Source: UKL13-2 sp044228625 (GTDB taxonomy: Bacteria; Pseudomonadota; Gammaproteobacteria; Burkholderiales; Usitatibacteraceae). Taken from it: a stretch of DNA of 8,341 nt. Under the pieces are notes generated by a model, which was given only the letters and a program-made list of their open reading frames with translations, ran no database searches and was not told the origin of the DNA. Every line of letters begins with the position of its first letter. Positions within the stretch are counted from its first letter, which is position 1. A program made the translations under genes and the position numbers. Where the stretch lies: contig JBGAUM010000134.1 in NCBI GenBank assembly GCA_044228625.1, positions 1-8,341 of the forward strand. Direction: 5' to 3'. Positions 1 through 7,164 of the stretch are shown here, piece after piece.

Positions 1-1
1 A

Positions 2-706
2 TGGATCTTGGGCTACGAGGGCATTTCAGCCGTCTCGGTGGAAAAAGTCACCGCCATTCCGTTCAACAGTGACAACGCCACGAATAGTGCAGACATCCTG
101 TCGATCGGCAAGAAACTTTGGGAACGCAAGTTCGCCAATGGAAAGACGTTTTCCCACTGTTTCCCCAATGCCGGAAAACGCGTGGCGGTGAACTACCCGC
201 AGGTCGATTCAAAGACCAAACAAGTCGTCACCTTGGAAATGGCCATCAATCGATGCCTCATCCTTCATGATGAAAAGCCATTGGAGTTGTCGGATCGCGC
301 CACATTGGGTCCTTTGTCGGCTTATTTGAAAAGCCTTTCCGACGGTCAGCGCCTTGCGGTCCGCGTGGTCGGACAGTCTGCAAGAGACAAGTTCGACTCC
401 GGCCGGCAGTTGTTTGCACGGCGAATGGGGCCACTTGATGCAGCTTGTGCATCCTGCCACGTGCAGAATGCCGGAAAACTTTTTGGCAGCAAGGGGCTGT
501 CGCCCGCAATCGGCCTGACCGCGAACTGGCCTCGACTTGAACCGGGCGGTTCGGTGCTGACCTTGCATCACCAGTTTCAACGCTGCATGACCCGCGTAGG
601 CGCCGAGCCCTTTGCAGCGGGGGGCGACGAGTTCAACAACCTCGAGTACTACCTCACTTACCTCTCCAACGGCGCGCCATTGCGAACCCTGACGATTCAA
701 CGCTAA
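2..706 (+). CDS. soxA: SoxA-family monoheme cytochrome c, 5'-truncated by the window edge
   Basis: The frame is open to the left edge, so the N-terminus and signal peptide are missing; the TTG at position 8 is not a credible start. About 234 residues are visible. A single haem motif CASCH is encoded at 446-460. The C-terminal half follows the SoxA pattern: GRQLFARR before the haem motif, LSPAIGL after it, then a lone cysteine in FQRCM (codon 584-586), GGDEFNNLEYYL and a closing NGAPL segment. In SoxA that lone cysteine is the haem-ligating, modified active-site cysteine. The N-terminal domain has no CxxCH but keeps two cysteines (codons 158 and 254), as in monoheme SoxA proteins where a disulfide replaces the first haem. 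SoxA with SoxX normally couples thiosulfate to the SoxYZ carrier in the periplasm. No soxX, soxYZ or soxB is seen here; the next gene is a pump adaptor. The family call is fairly secure. The substrate is open, and a diverged paralogue outside thiosulfate oxidation is quite possible. Confidence 0.78.
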   Translation, partial: WILGYEGISAVSVEKVTAIPFNSDNATNSADILSIGKKLWERKFANGKTFSHCFPNAGKRVAVNYPQVDSKTKQVVTLEMAINRCLILHDEKPLELSDRATLGPLSAYLKSLSDGQRLAVRVVGQSARDKFDSGRQLFARRMGPLDAACASCHVQNAGKLFGSKGLSPAIGLTANWPRLEPGGSVLTLHHQFQRCMTRVGAEPFAAGGDEFNNLEYYLTYLSNGAPLRTLTIQR

Positions 707-1948
707 ATGAATGCTCTGCTCAAATTTTCAAAATTCCTGTTTCGCGCAAAGATCCTGATCCCGCTCGCGATCCTCGTCGGGGTGGCGTACGGTGTCCAAA
801 CCATGAAGCGCCAGGCGGACAAGGTCAACAGCGAGCGCTATCGGACCACTGCTGTCGATCGTGGCACCGTCCAACAGCGCATCACCGCCAATGGCACATT
901 GAACCCCGTGACCGTGGTCAATGTGGGAACCCAAGTCTCGGGAACCGTCACCAAGCTTTATACCGACTACAACCAGCCGGTCAAAGCCGGGCAAGTGTTG
1001 CTTGAACTCGATGCCGCATTGATTCGTGCATCCATTGCGCAAATCGAAGCAAACCTCAAATCTGCCGAAGCCACACAGCGCCTTGCCGAGAGCACATTGA
1101 AGCGCAACCAGGACCTGGTGGCAAAGGGCTTTATCTCTCCGGCAACCTTGGAGCAGAACCAGAAGGAACTGGATGTTGCGAAGTCGCAGGTGGCCCAGGT
1201 GCGGTCCCAACTCGATCGCGAGAAAACCAATCTGGAATACACGGTGATTCGCTCGCCCATCAATGGCACGATCATTGACCGCAAAGTCGATGTTGGGCAA
1301 ACCGTTGCCGCAAGCTTCAATACACCAACATTGTTTCAGATCGCCAAGGATTTGGAGAAAATGCAGATCGACACCAGCGTGGCGGAAGCCGACGTCGGCC
1401 GCCTTCGCGACGCCATGCCGGTTCGCTTTACGGTCGACGCATTTCCGGACCGTGACTTCCAGGGCAAGATTCGCATGGTGCGGCTGAATCCCACCATTCA
1501 GCAAAATGTGGTGACCTACAACGTGATTGTCGATGTGTCGAACGACGAGGGCGTCTTGAAGCCCGGCATGACGGCCCAAGTCTCCATGGTCGTCGCCACC
1601 AAGAATGACGTCGTTCGCATTCCCAATGCGGCACTGCGATTCAAGCCGCCGCGCGACGACAAGGACAAGGACCTGAAAGGCAAGCGCGACAAGGGGGACA
1701 AGGAAAAAGGTCTTGCGGAGAAAACAGCGCAGGCGGCGCCAGCGACCGAGTCGGATGCTGCCAAAGCGGAAGGTCGCCGCAAGCCACCGACGCGCGTTTA
1801 CAAGCTGAATGAAAAGAACGAACTTGTGGCCGTCGATGTCCAGACCGGTGTTAGCAGCAATCAATTCACGGAACTCGTTTCAGGCGACATCAAACCTGGC
1901 GATGAGTTGGTGGTCCGCGATACCCTGGACAAGAATGCCAAGAAATGA
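707..1948 (+). CDS. macA: MacA-like periplasmic adaptor (HlyD / membrane fusion protein family)
   Basis: This 413-residue protein links an inner-membrane ABC exporter to an outer-membrane TolC-type channel. An N-terminal membrane anchor (about residues 15-31) follows a short basic segment. Next come the first half of the biotinyl-lipoyl domain (about 70-102, with VGTQVSGTV and PVKAGQVLLELD), a long charged alpha-hairpin (about 103-172), the second lipoyl half (about 178-203, with IRSPINGTIIDRKVDVGQTV), the beta-barrel (about 218-300, including LKPGMTAQV) and a membrane-proximal domain. The length is usual for MacA. A low-complexity insert rich in Lys, Asp and Ala (about 313-361) sits before the membrane-proximal strand TRVYKL and is not part of the canonical fold. 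The ATG follows the cytochrome stop directly (TAA-ATG) without a clear Shine-Dalgarno, suggesting translational coupling. The ATPase and permease genes follow on the same strand. The family is certain; the exported substrate is not. Macrolide export is only the name-giving activity of the E. coli protein. Confidence 0.93.
   Translation: MNALLKFSKFLFRAKILIPLAILVGVAYGVQTMKRQADKVNSERYRTTAVDRGTVQQRITANGTLNPVTVVNVGTQVSGTVTKLYTDYNQPVKAGQVLLELDAALIRASIAQIEANLKSAEATQRLAESTLKRNQDLVAKGFISPATLEQNQKELDVAKSQVAQVRSQLDREKTNLEYTVIRSPINGTIIDRKVDVGQTVAASFNTPTLFQIAKDLEKMQIDTSVAEADVGRLRDAMPVRFTVDAFPDRDFQGKIRMVRLNPTIQQNVVTYNVIVDVSNDEGVLKPGMTAQVSMVVATKNDVVRIPNAALRFKPPRDDKDKDLKGKRDKGDKEKGLAEKTAQAAPATESDAAKAEGRRKPPTRVYKLNEKNELVAVDVQTGVSSNQFTELVSGDIKPGDELVVRDTLDKNAKK
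1643..1789 (+). other. Charged low-complexity insert within the MacA-like adaptor
   Basis: Adaptor residues about 313-361 begin with Lys/Asp-rich runs such as DDKDKDLKGKRDKGDKEKG and continue with an Ala/Glu-rich stretch, ending at TRVYKL where the conserved fold resumes. It reads as a flexible, highly charged loop between beta-barrel and membrane-proximal domain. Reading frame and base composition continue smoothly, so it is not an assembly artefact by eye. Confidence 0.7.
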
Positions 1949-2016
1949 CAAGCCAAACCCTGGATCCGGCGCGTCTTTTGGAGCCTTTTGGTCTGAAACG
2001 CCTTGCCAGTTCTTGA
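1945..2016 (+). other. Possible 23-codon coupling ORF between adaptor and ATPase genes
   Basis: An ATG overlaps the adaptor stop codon (ATGA at 1945-1948) and opens a 23-codon frame ending in TGA at 2014-2016, 19 bases before the ATPase ATG. The peptide would begin MTSQTLDPARLL. It could keep ribosomes moving towards the ATPase gene, or be the remnant of a different ATPase N-terminus in another frame, or be chance. I see no family resemblance and no strong ribosome binding site of its own. Confidence 0.2.
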
Positions 2017-2035
2017 GTTTGATCGAGTGACCGCC

Positions 2036-2761
2036 ATGTCCGCGTTACCCGCCTCTGCACCCCACCCCCTGATTCGGCTCAACGCCATTCGAAAGAGCTA
2101 TTTTTCGGGCGATATCGAAACCAAGGTCTTGCACGGCATCGACCTGGCGATTGATCACGGTGAATTTGTGGCCATCATGGGTCAGTCGGGATCAGGGAAA
2201 TCCACGCTTATGAATATCCTGGGTTGCCTGGATATTCCCACCAGCGGCACTTTCAACCTGAACGGCACCGAGGTCGCCCAGCTCTCTGACGACGAACTTG
2301 CGGCGGTTCGCAATCGCACCATTGGGTTTGTCTTTCAGGGATTCAACCTGCTGAAGCGCATGCCCCTCGTCGATAACGTGGCACTGCCGCTCCTCTATGC
2401 CGGGGTGTCCATGCGGGAGGCCCGTGAAAAGGCAACTCAAAAGCTTGGACTGACTGGATTGGGGACCTTCGGCAAGCGCCTTCCCAACCAAATTTCCGGC
2501 GGGCAGCAACAGCGTGTGGCCATCTCACGTGCACTGGTATGCGAGCCGGCATTGATCCTTGCTGACGAGCCGACGGGAAACCTTGATACCGCCACCAGTC
2601 AGGAAATCATGGAGCTGTTCACAAAATTGAATCGCGAGCAGCGCATGACGATACTGATCGTGACGCATGAACCCGATGTCGCGCGGTATGCAACCCGCCT
2701 CGTGCGGCTGAAGGACGGGCTGGTCACCTACGATGGCCCGGTGGCGGATGCGCACCTGTAA
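2036..2761 (+). CDS. ABC transporter ATPase of the MacB/LolD type
   Basis: A 241-residue nucleotide-binding subunit that powers the pump from the cytoplasmic side. All ABC motifs are present: Walker A GQSGSGKST (residues 49-57), Q-loop in FVFQGFNLL (Gln101), signature ISGGQQQR (153-160), Walker B LILADEPTGNLD (about 173-184) and H-loop HEPD (His211). The QGFNLL and DEPTGNLDT forms are typical of the MacB/LolD/FtsE group. In E. coli MacB this domain is fused to the permease; here it is a free subunit, with the permease gene 12 bases downstream. The frame is open further upstream to 1997, with a TTG at 2003 and a GTG at 2027. I prefer the ATG at 2036 because it gives a normal-length N-terminus before IRLNAIRKSY. 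No strong Shine-Dalgarno distinguishes the starts. An 87-base gap follows the adaptor gene, whereas the other operon junctions are tight. Function is secure, substrate unknown. Confidence 0.95.
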   Translation: MSALPASAPHPLIRLNAIRKSYFSGDIETKVLHGIDLAIDHGEFVAIMGQSGSGKSTLMNILGCLDIPTSGTFNLNGTEVAQLSDDELAAVRNRTIGFVFQGFNLLKRMPLVDNVALPLLYAGVSMREAREKATQKLGLTGLGTFGKRLPNQISGGQQQRVAISRALVCEPALILADEPTGNLDTATSQEIMELFTKLNREQRMTILIVTHEPDVARYATRLVRLKDGLVTYDGPVADAHL

Positions 2762-2773
2762 AGGACAACGAGG
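2761..2773 (+). promoter_or_regulatory. Ribosome binding site of the permease gene
   Basis: AAGGA at 2761-2765 overlaps the ATPase stop codon and lies 8 bases before the permease ATG, with a second purine-rich GAGG directly at the start. It supports the ATG at 2774 and translation linked to the ATPase gene. Confidence 0.75.
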
Positions 2774-3997
2774 ATGAGTCTTTGGCAAGTCATGATTGAG
2801 GCGTTTCGTGCCATGGGCATGAATCGGCTGAGGGCGGGGCTGACGATGCTGGGCATCATTATCGGCGTCGGCGCCGTCGTGTTGATGCTTGCAATCGGCG
2901 AATCGGTCCGGGGCGACATCAACCAACGAATTACCGCGATGGGCTCCAACCTCTTCATCGTGTTTCCTGGCTCGTCCACTGCCAACGGAGTGCGTGCCGG
3001 TCGCGGTGCCGCGCAGACCCTGACCCAGGCCGACGCGCAGGCGCTCGCGGGAATCGAAAACGTGCAATACAGCGCACCCATTCTTCAGCAGCCATTCCAG
3101 GTGGCCGCTGGAAACAATAACTGGAACGCGATGGTGTACGGCGTGACGCCGGACTATTTCTCCATCAAGGCTTGGGACACGGAAACGGGCAGCCTGTTTG
3201 GCGACATTGAAATGCGCTCTCTCTCACGTGTCGCCGTCCTTGGACGCACCACAGCGCAAAACTTGTTTGGGGACATGAATCCCGTGGGACAAACCGTCCG
3301 TATCCGCAACAAGCCGTTCGAAGTCATCGGCGTGTTGGCGGACAAGGGCAGCGATCTTGGCGGGGGTGACCAGGACGACGCCGTGTTTGTACCGCTCTCC
3401 ACGGCGCGCCAACAAGTGATCCGCACGTGGTTCCCGGGCAGCGTCAATCTGATCATGGTTCAGGCCGAGCGGGCCGATCGTATGAAGGACGTAGAACAGG
3501 ATATCGCGCAGACTCTAAGGATCCGCCATCGAATCCGCGATGATCAGGAAGACGACTTCACGGTACGCGACCTCTCCGCGATCGCGGAAGCTGCACAAGG
3601 TATTGCCACCATGCTGACGCTATTGCTGGGCGCGATCGGCTCCATTTCATTGGTGGTCGGCGGCATCGGCATCATGAACATCATGCTGGTCTCCGTGACC
3701 GAGCGAACGCGTGAAATCGGCATCCGCATGGCGATCGGTGCAAAACGCCGCGACGTGCTGCTCCAATTCCTGACTGAGGCCGTGGTGATTTGCCTCTGCG
3801 GTGGTGCTGCTGGAATCGCGCTTGCCTATGCCGGCGGCCTGGCGGTGACCAAGTTCTCCCCGTTGGCCGTGGAGATTTCATCCTTCGCCATCGCCATTGC
3901 CTTTACCTTTTCGGCGATGGTGGGCGTTTTCTTTGGACTGTATCCGGCCAAGCGTGCCGCCGGCTTGCGACCGGTCGAGGCGCTACGCTACGAGTAA
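2774..3997 (+). CDS. MacB-type ABC transporter permease (FtsX-like)
   Basis: A 407-residue inner-membrane subunit. It has the MacB/FtsX four-helix layout: TM1 at about residues 21-41 (GLTMLGIIIGVGAVVLMLAIG), a large periplasmic domain at about 45-275, and TM2 (about 278-305), TM3 (about 331-357) and TM4 (about 370-389). The family's hallmark cytoplasmic loop follows TM2: GIMNIMLVSVTERTREIGIR, then MAIGAKRRDVLLQFLTEA. The C-terminus ends in the usual PAKRAAGLRPVEALRYE style. MacB-type proteins do not carry substrate through the membrane; their movements drive the periplasmic adaptor/TolC assembly. Length matches the permease half of MacB, confirming a split ATPase/permease arrangement. It is the last gene of the operon; the next gene is convergent, 63 bases away. 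No TolC homologue is visible. Family secure, exported substrate unknown. Confidence 0.95.
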   Translation: MSLWQVMIEAFRAMGMNRLRAGLTMLGIIIGVGAVVLMLAIGESVRGDINQRITAMGSNLFIVFPGSSTANGVRAGRGAAQTLTQADAQALAGIENVQYSAPILQQPFQVAAGNNNWNAMVYGVTPDYFSIKAWDTETGSLFGDIEMRSLSRVAVLGRTTAQNLFGDMNPVGQTVRIRNKPFEVIGVLADKGSDLGGGDQDDAVFVPLSTARQQVIRTWFPGSVNLIMVQAERADRMKDVEQDIAQTLRIRHRIRDDQEDDFTVRDLSAIAEAAQGIATMLTLLLGAIGSISLVVGGIGIMNIMLVSVTERTREIGIRMAIGAKRRDVLLQFLTEAVVICLCGGAAGIALAYAGGLAVTKFSPLAVEISSFAIAIAFTFSAMVGVFFGLYPAKRAAGLRPVEALRYE

Positions 3998-4060
3998 CGT
4001 TTCCTCTATTTGACGACGCATTGATCGATGATCGGCAAGTAGAGCGGGCATTGATACGCG

Positions 4061-7000
4061 CTACCTGAATGCAGGCAACGCCATGTTTGCAAGGACCAGG
4101 CGATGCGCAAGCGTAACCTTCGCTTCATTTGGATTCCCGCCAACATAATCTTGAAAGATGCTTCCAGAGACATCGCGCTTTCCCAACCGGAGATTTGCAA
4201 GCATCAATACCTCGCTCAAGTATTGTCTTTGATCCGCACTGAGGTTGTTCCTCATCTTCCAAAGTTCAGCGCCGTGAACGGCAATGCCGCTTGAATCACG
4301 CAAGTTGACCGCGCGGAACAGATCAGTCCACAAACTGTACAGGTCGACACCAAGGTTTGGACAGCGCGTTTTCTGCCAATCTTTCCAAGTGCGCTCACCA
4401 TCCTCAGGGGTAAGTGCTTTCGAGAGCAATGAACCAATCTCAAAATATGCAGCAGCCAATGTCGGGTCATTCTGCCGACGCAAACAATTGCCAAGATTCT
4501 GTTTTACAAACTCCACCCTCTGCTGCCAAATCGGCAGGTTTGCTTGGCCTGCCACAAAAGTATCGCCATGCAAGTAATCCAATACCCGATGAGCGATATG
4601 CTGATCCGCCTGCCGCATAGATCCCTGACGAGAGATCCTGCCGCACAGGTATTCGCGGCTCTGCGTCATCTTGCGGGCCTCATGAATATCAATTGCAGGA
4701 ACCTTGTCAGCGATCAACTCCGCAAACTTCATTGCTCTTGTGCTGGCGAATCGCGCTTGAGCGGCATGCTGGTCCACATATGGAAAATAGTCGGAGTTGA
4801 CCGGCGCTCCATTCGACTCAAAGAGTGCTCCCATTGATTGCTTGCTGCCAATGCGCCAGGACTCAAGATCGGACAACCCGTCAATTCCAATGCGGCGCAA
4901 TTGAGCGGCCATTGCCAGAGACGAAAACATATCTGACGACATGACAAGGGGCTGGCTTGAATTCGTCGCAATCACCAGCATCTCGCTGCCCTTGACGTCA
5001 AAGATCGCGTAATCCCGGAAGTTCTTGTTGACAGCCCGCATGATGGAGGAGACCACCTTGAGGTCGGTCTCGTAGAGCTGGACCCATTGAACGAAGACCC
5101 CGTCGTCCCGTAACGATCCTCTAATCCGTGCATAAAACTCGTCCGAGAAGAGGCCCGCGACTCCGCTGATCCAGGGATTCGAGGGTTCCGAAACAATAAT
5201 GTCGTACTTGGTGCGGCTGGCCGCAAAGTAACTCTTCGCGTCGTCATAGTGAATCCTGCTGCGGGGATCCTGAAACGCTCTTTCGACCAATGGCCCGAAC
5301 AGCTTGGCGCCTTCCACCATCACCGGCTCAATCTCAATCGAGTCGACGAGAGCCAGGCTTGGGTGAGCGAGAAGCGTATGGGTAGTTTGACCCGATCCAA
5401 ACCCAATATTGGCAGCAATCTTGGCATTGGGCCGATACGCAAGTGGCAGTGCACCCAGTAGCACCATCGTGCTTTCATCGGTGGCCGCATGGGGAGTCTC
5501 GGAATCCATATGCAAAGACGCATCCGTCTTCCCGTTGGTCGCGATTCCGCGGATGCCATTTGCATGGTCGGTGACGGAGATTGTCGCGGTCTTGCCGTCT
5601 CGATAGAAGACCACACGGGCCGACTCCGGCGAATAGAGTTGTCCACCTCGAAACACACCTGATGCGAGCTTCAAAGTGTCGAATTGGACGAATGCGCCCA
5701 CCACCCCGAAAAGCGCCACAACAAGCAAAACGTTGACGGTTGCCACCAATTGACGGACATGAATGTTTCCGTGAAGAACTATCCAGATTGCCACCCCAAT
5801 ATCTACTGCAGAACCGGCCAACAGGAGATTCTTCAATCCCAAATGTGTCATTCCGATGTGCACCGCAAACATGACCCCAATGATTGCGCCCAATGTATTC
5901 CACGCATAAACCTGCCCGATGGCGCGCTCTCCCTCGCCCCTTCTCAACAACCAAGTCGTCAATATCGGCAGAGACATGCCGGAAAAGAATGCGGCAGGAA
6001 ACATCACCATCATTGAAAACGCGTGCCCGGCGACATTCATCAAGGAATACGCAAAATCAGTTTTGCTCAGGGCGAGCTGCAACGATTGCATCCAATCAAA
6101 TGTCTGCGCATAGACGGGCATCGTGGCAATAGCGGTCGCACCTTTCAATGCAATGGCAATCGACAGGACGGGCAAGAGCGACCGGTATTTGTCAATTCGC
6201 CTGCGGATCCAAAGACTGCCAGTCGCAATTCCAAGAATCATGGCGCTTAACATCAATTCAAAGGAATGTGTGGAGCCGCCGAGCACCAGGCTGAGCATTC
6301 GAGTCCATGCAATTTCATAGACAAATGTTGCTGCGCCCGTTGCCAGTGCCAGTGCAGCCGCAAGCCTTGTTGGAAACGAGTCAGGCTCCTGCAAATGGCT
6401 CTCGGAATTTCCTGGGGATTTGCTGTCTGCTTCGCCTCCAGGTTTCAAATGGATTAGTTTGCTCAACCTCCAAAGCACAATCGCCAAGCCCAAATTGACT
6501 AGTCCCGCCGTCACCAGGGTTCCCGGCAAGCCCACCAACTTGATCAGGACGAAGCCGGACGCCAACACGCCAACAGCGGCACCAAAGCTATTGGAAAAAT
6601 ACAACCCAGAAAGTACATAGCCCGGTGCTTCGGGGAATGCACGCGAAATTGCTGCGCTCATGAGCGGAAACGTCGAACCGATCAACACGGCTTGTGGCAA
6701 TAGAATGACAACCCCCAAAATCCACTTGGCGCCCTCGGCAATCAAGGGCGATGCGATGTTGGGGAGAAGCGTGTCGTGCAGGAACCCTTGTGTGCTGACA
6801 AACACAGTGTGGAATACCAGCGCGAGGACGCCGACTGCAAACTCAACCGCCGCGTATATCAAGAGCGGATTGGAAATTCGTTGCGACTTCCGGGACACGA
6901 GCCATGAGCCTGCAGCCATGCCCCCCATGAACGTCATCAAAACCATCGTTTGTGCATATGCCGCATGCCCAAGCATCAGCTTGAGGTACTGACTCCAAAT

Positions 7001-7078
7001 CGACTGGTAAATGAGGCCCGCGAAACCCGAGATCGCAAAGAGCGCAAAAGCGAAAGCCAATGAGAAGGGGAAACGCAT
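4061..7078 (-). CDS. Large membrane protein fused to a spermidine-synthase-like domain
   Basis: About 1005 residues from the ATG at 7078. A GTG at 7117 would add 13 residues (MRCEGFSTQEILA), but MRFPFSLAFAFALFAISGFAGLIYQ is the usual start of this family. Residues 1-465 are a polytopic membrane domain of two similar halves (SGFAGLIYQSIW at 17-28 and TGAATFVYEIAW at 247-258). Residues about 485-705 resemble the spermidine synthase Rossmann fold: GFGSGQ (559-564, SAM-type glycine loop), EIEP (582-585), YDDAKSYF (611-618), YDIIVSEPSNPWISG (625-639) and FVQWVQLY. NSDYFPY (761-767) resembles the motif that closes such domains. In aminopropyltransferases the loop reads like SDCTDP with two acidic residues; here they are Glu631 and Asn634, so polyamine synthesis is doubtful. 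Residues about 780-1005 are a soluble, probably helical extension that I do not recognise. The gene stands alone, convergent to the pump operon. The architecture is that of the 'fused MFS/spermidine synthase' proteins; its substrate is unknown to me. Confidence 0.88.
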   Translation of the reverse strand: MRFPFSLAFAFALFAISGFAGLIYQSIWSQYLKLMLGHAAYAQTMVLMTFMGGMAAGSWLVSRKSQRISNPLLIYAAVEFAVGVLALVFHTVFVSTQGFLHDTLLPNIASPLIAEGAKWILGVVILLPQAVLIGSTFPLMSAAISRAFPEAPGYVLSGLYFSNSFGAAVGVLASGFVLIKLVGLPGTLVTAGLVNLGLAIVLWRLSKLIHLKPGGEADSKSPGNSESHLQEPDSFPTRLAAALALATGAATFVYEIAWTRMLSLVLGGSTHSFELMLSAMILGIATGSLWIRRRIDKYRSLLPVLSIAIALKGATAIATMPVYAQTFDWMQSLQLALSKTDFAYSLMNVAGHAFSMMVMFPAAFFSGMSLPILTTWLLRRGEGERAIGQVYAWNTLGAIIGVMFAVHIGMTHLGLKNLLLAGSAVDIGVAIWIVLHGNIHVRQLVATVNVLLVVALFGVVGAFVQFDTLKLASGVFRGGQLYSPESARVVFYRDGKTATISVTDHANGIRGIATNGKTDASLHMDSETPHAATDESTMVLLGALPLAYRPNAKIAANIGFGSGQTTHTLLAHPSLALVDSIEIEPVMVEGAKLFGPLVERAFQDPRSRIHYDDAKSYFAASRTKYDIIVSEPSNPWISGVAGLFSDEFYARIRGSLRDDGVFVQWVQLYETDLKVVSSIMRAVNKNFRDYAIFDVKGSEMLVIATNSSQPLVMSSDMFSSLAMAAQLRRIGIDGLSDLESWRIGSKQSMGALFESNGAPVNSDYFPYVDQHAAQARFASTRAMKFAELIADKVPAIDIHEARKMTQSREYLCGRISRQGSMRQADQHIAHRVLDYLHGDTFVAGQANLPIWQQRVEFVKQNLGNCLRRQNDPTLAAAYFEIGSLLSKALTPEDGERTWKDWQKTRCPNLGVDLYSLWTDLFRAVNLRDSSGIAVHGAELWKMRNNLSADQRQYLSEVLMLANLRLGKRDVSGSIFQDYVGGNPNEAKVTLAHRLVLANMALPAFR

Positions 7079-7134
7079 GGCGAGAATCTCTTGAGTGGAA
7101 AAACCTTCACAACGCACGCACGCTTTTCCGCGGG

Positions 7135-7164
7135 TTACTGGCGTATTTCACCTGCGGCACTCAC
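7135..7164 (-). other. Possible 9-codon leader peptide upstream of the large membrane gene
   Basis: On the minus strand a near-perfect Shine-Dalgarno, GAGGAGGT (7171-7178), is followed 7 bases after its GGAGG core by GTG at 7164-7162. An in-frame TTG lies one codon earlier. The frame encodes about nine residues (MSAAGEIRQ) and stops with TAA at 7137-7135, 56 bases before the ATG of the large gene. This is the strongest ribosome binding site in the region and does not serve any long frame. It may be a leader peptide, or chance. Confidence 0.25.

Noticed and set aside
8..10. TTG as the start of the cytochrome
   Set aside because: The frame is open through the codons before it to the window edge, and a SoxA-type protein needs an N-terminal signal peptide that is not present. 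The gene is cut by the window.
728..1864. Long antisense open frame of 378 codons on the minus strand opposite the adaptor gene
   Set aside because: It lies wholly opposite a well-identified gene and its composition (many His, Arg, Cys and Leu) is typical of a shadow frame. It has no recognisable motif.
2003..2035. TTG at 2003 (or GTG at 2027) as the ATPase start
   Set aside because: They would add residues with no family counterpart. The ATG at 2036 gives the usual length, although no ribosome binding site settles it.
4023..4033. GATC-GAT-GATC in the gap between the convergent genes as a terminator
   Set aside because: Arms of four bases, a 3-base loop and no T-run; too weak.
5475..5954. 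159-codon minus-strand frame overlapping the large gene in another phase
   Set aside because: Fully inside the coding sequence of the fused protein, Arg/Cys/Gly-rich, and without family features.
7079..7117. GTG at 7117 as the start of the large membrane protein
   Set aside because: It would put 13 polar residues before the first membrane helix, while the ATG at 7078 matches the usual beginning of the family.
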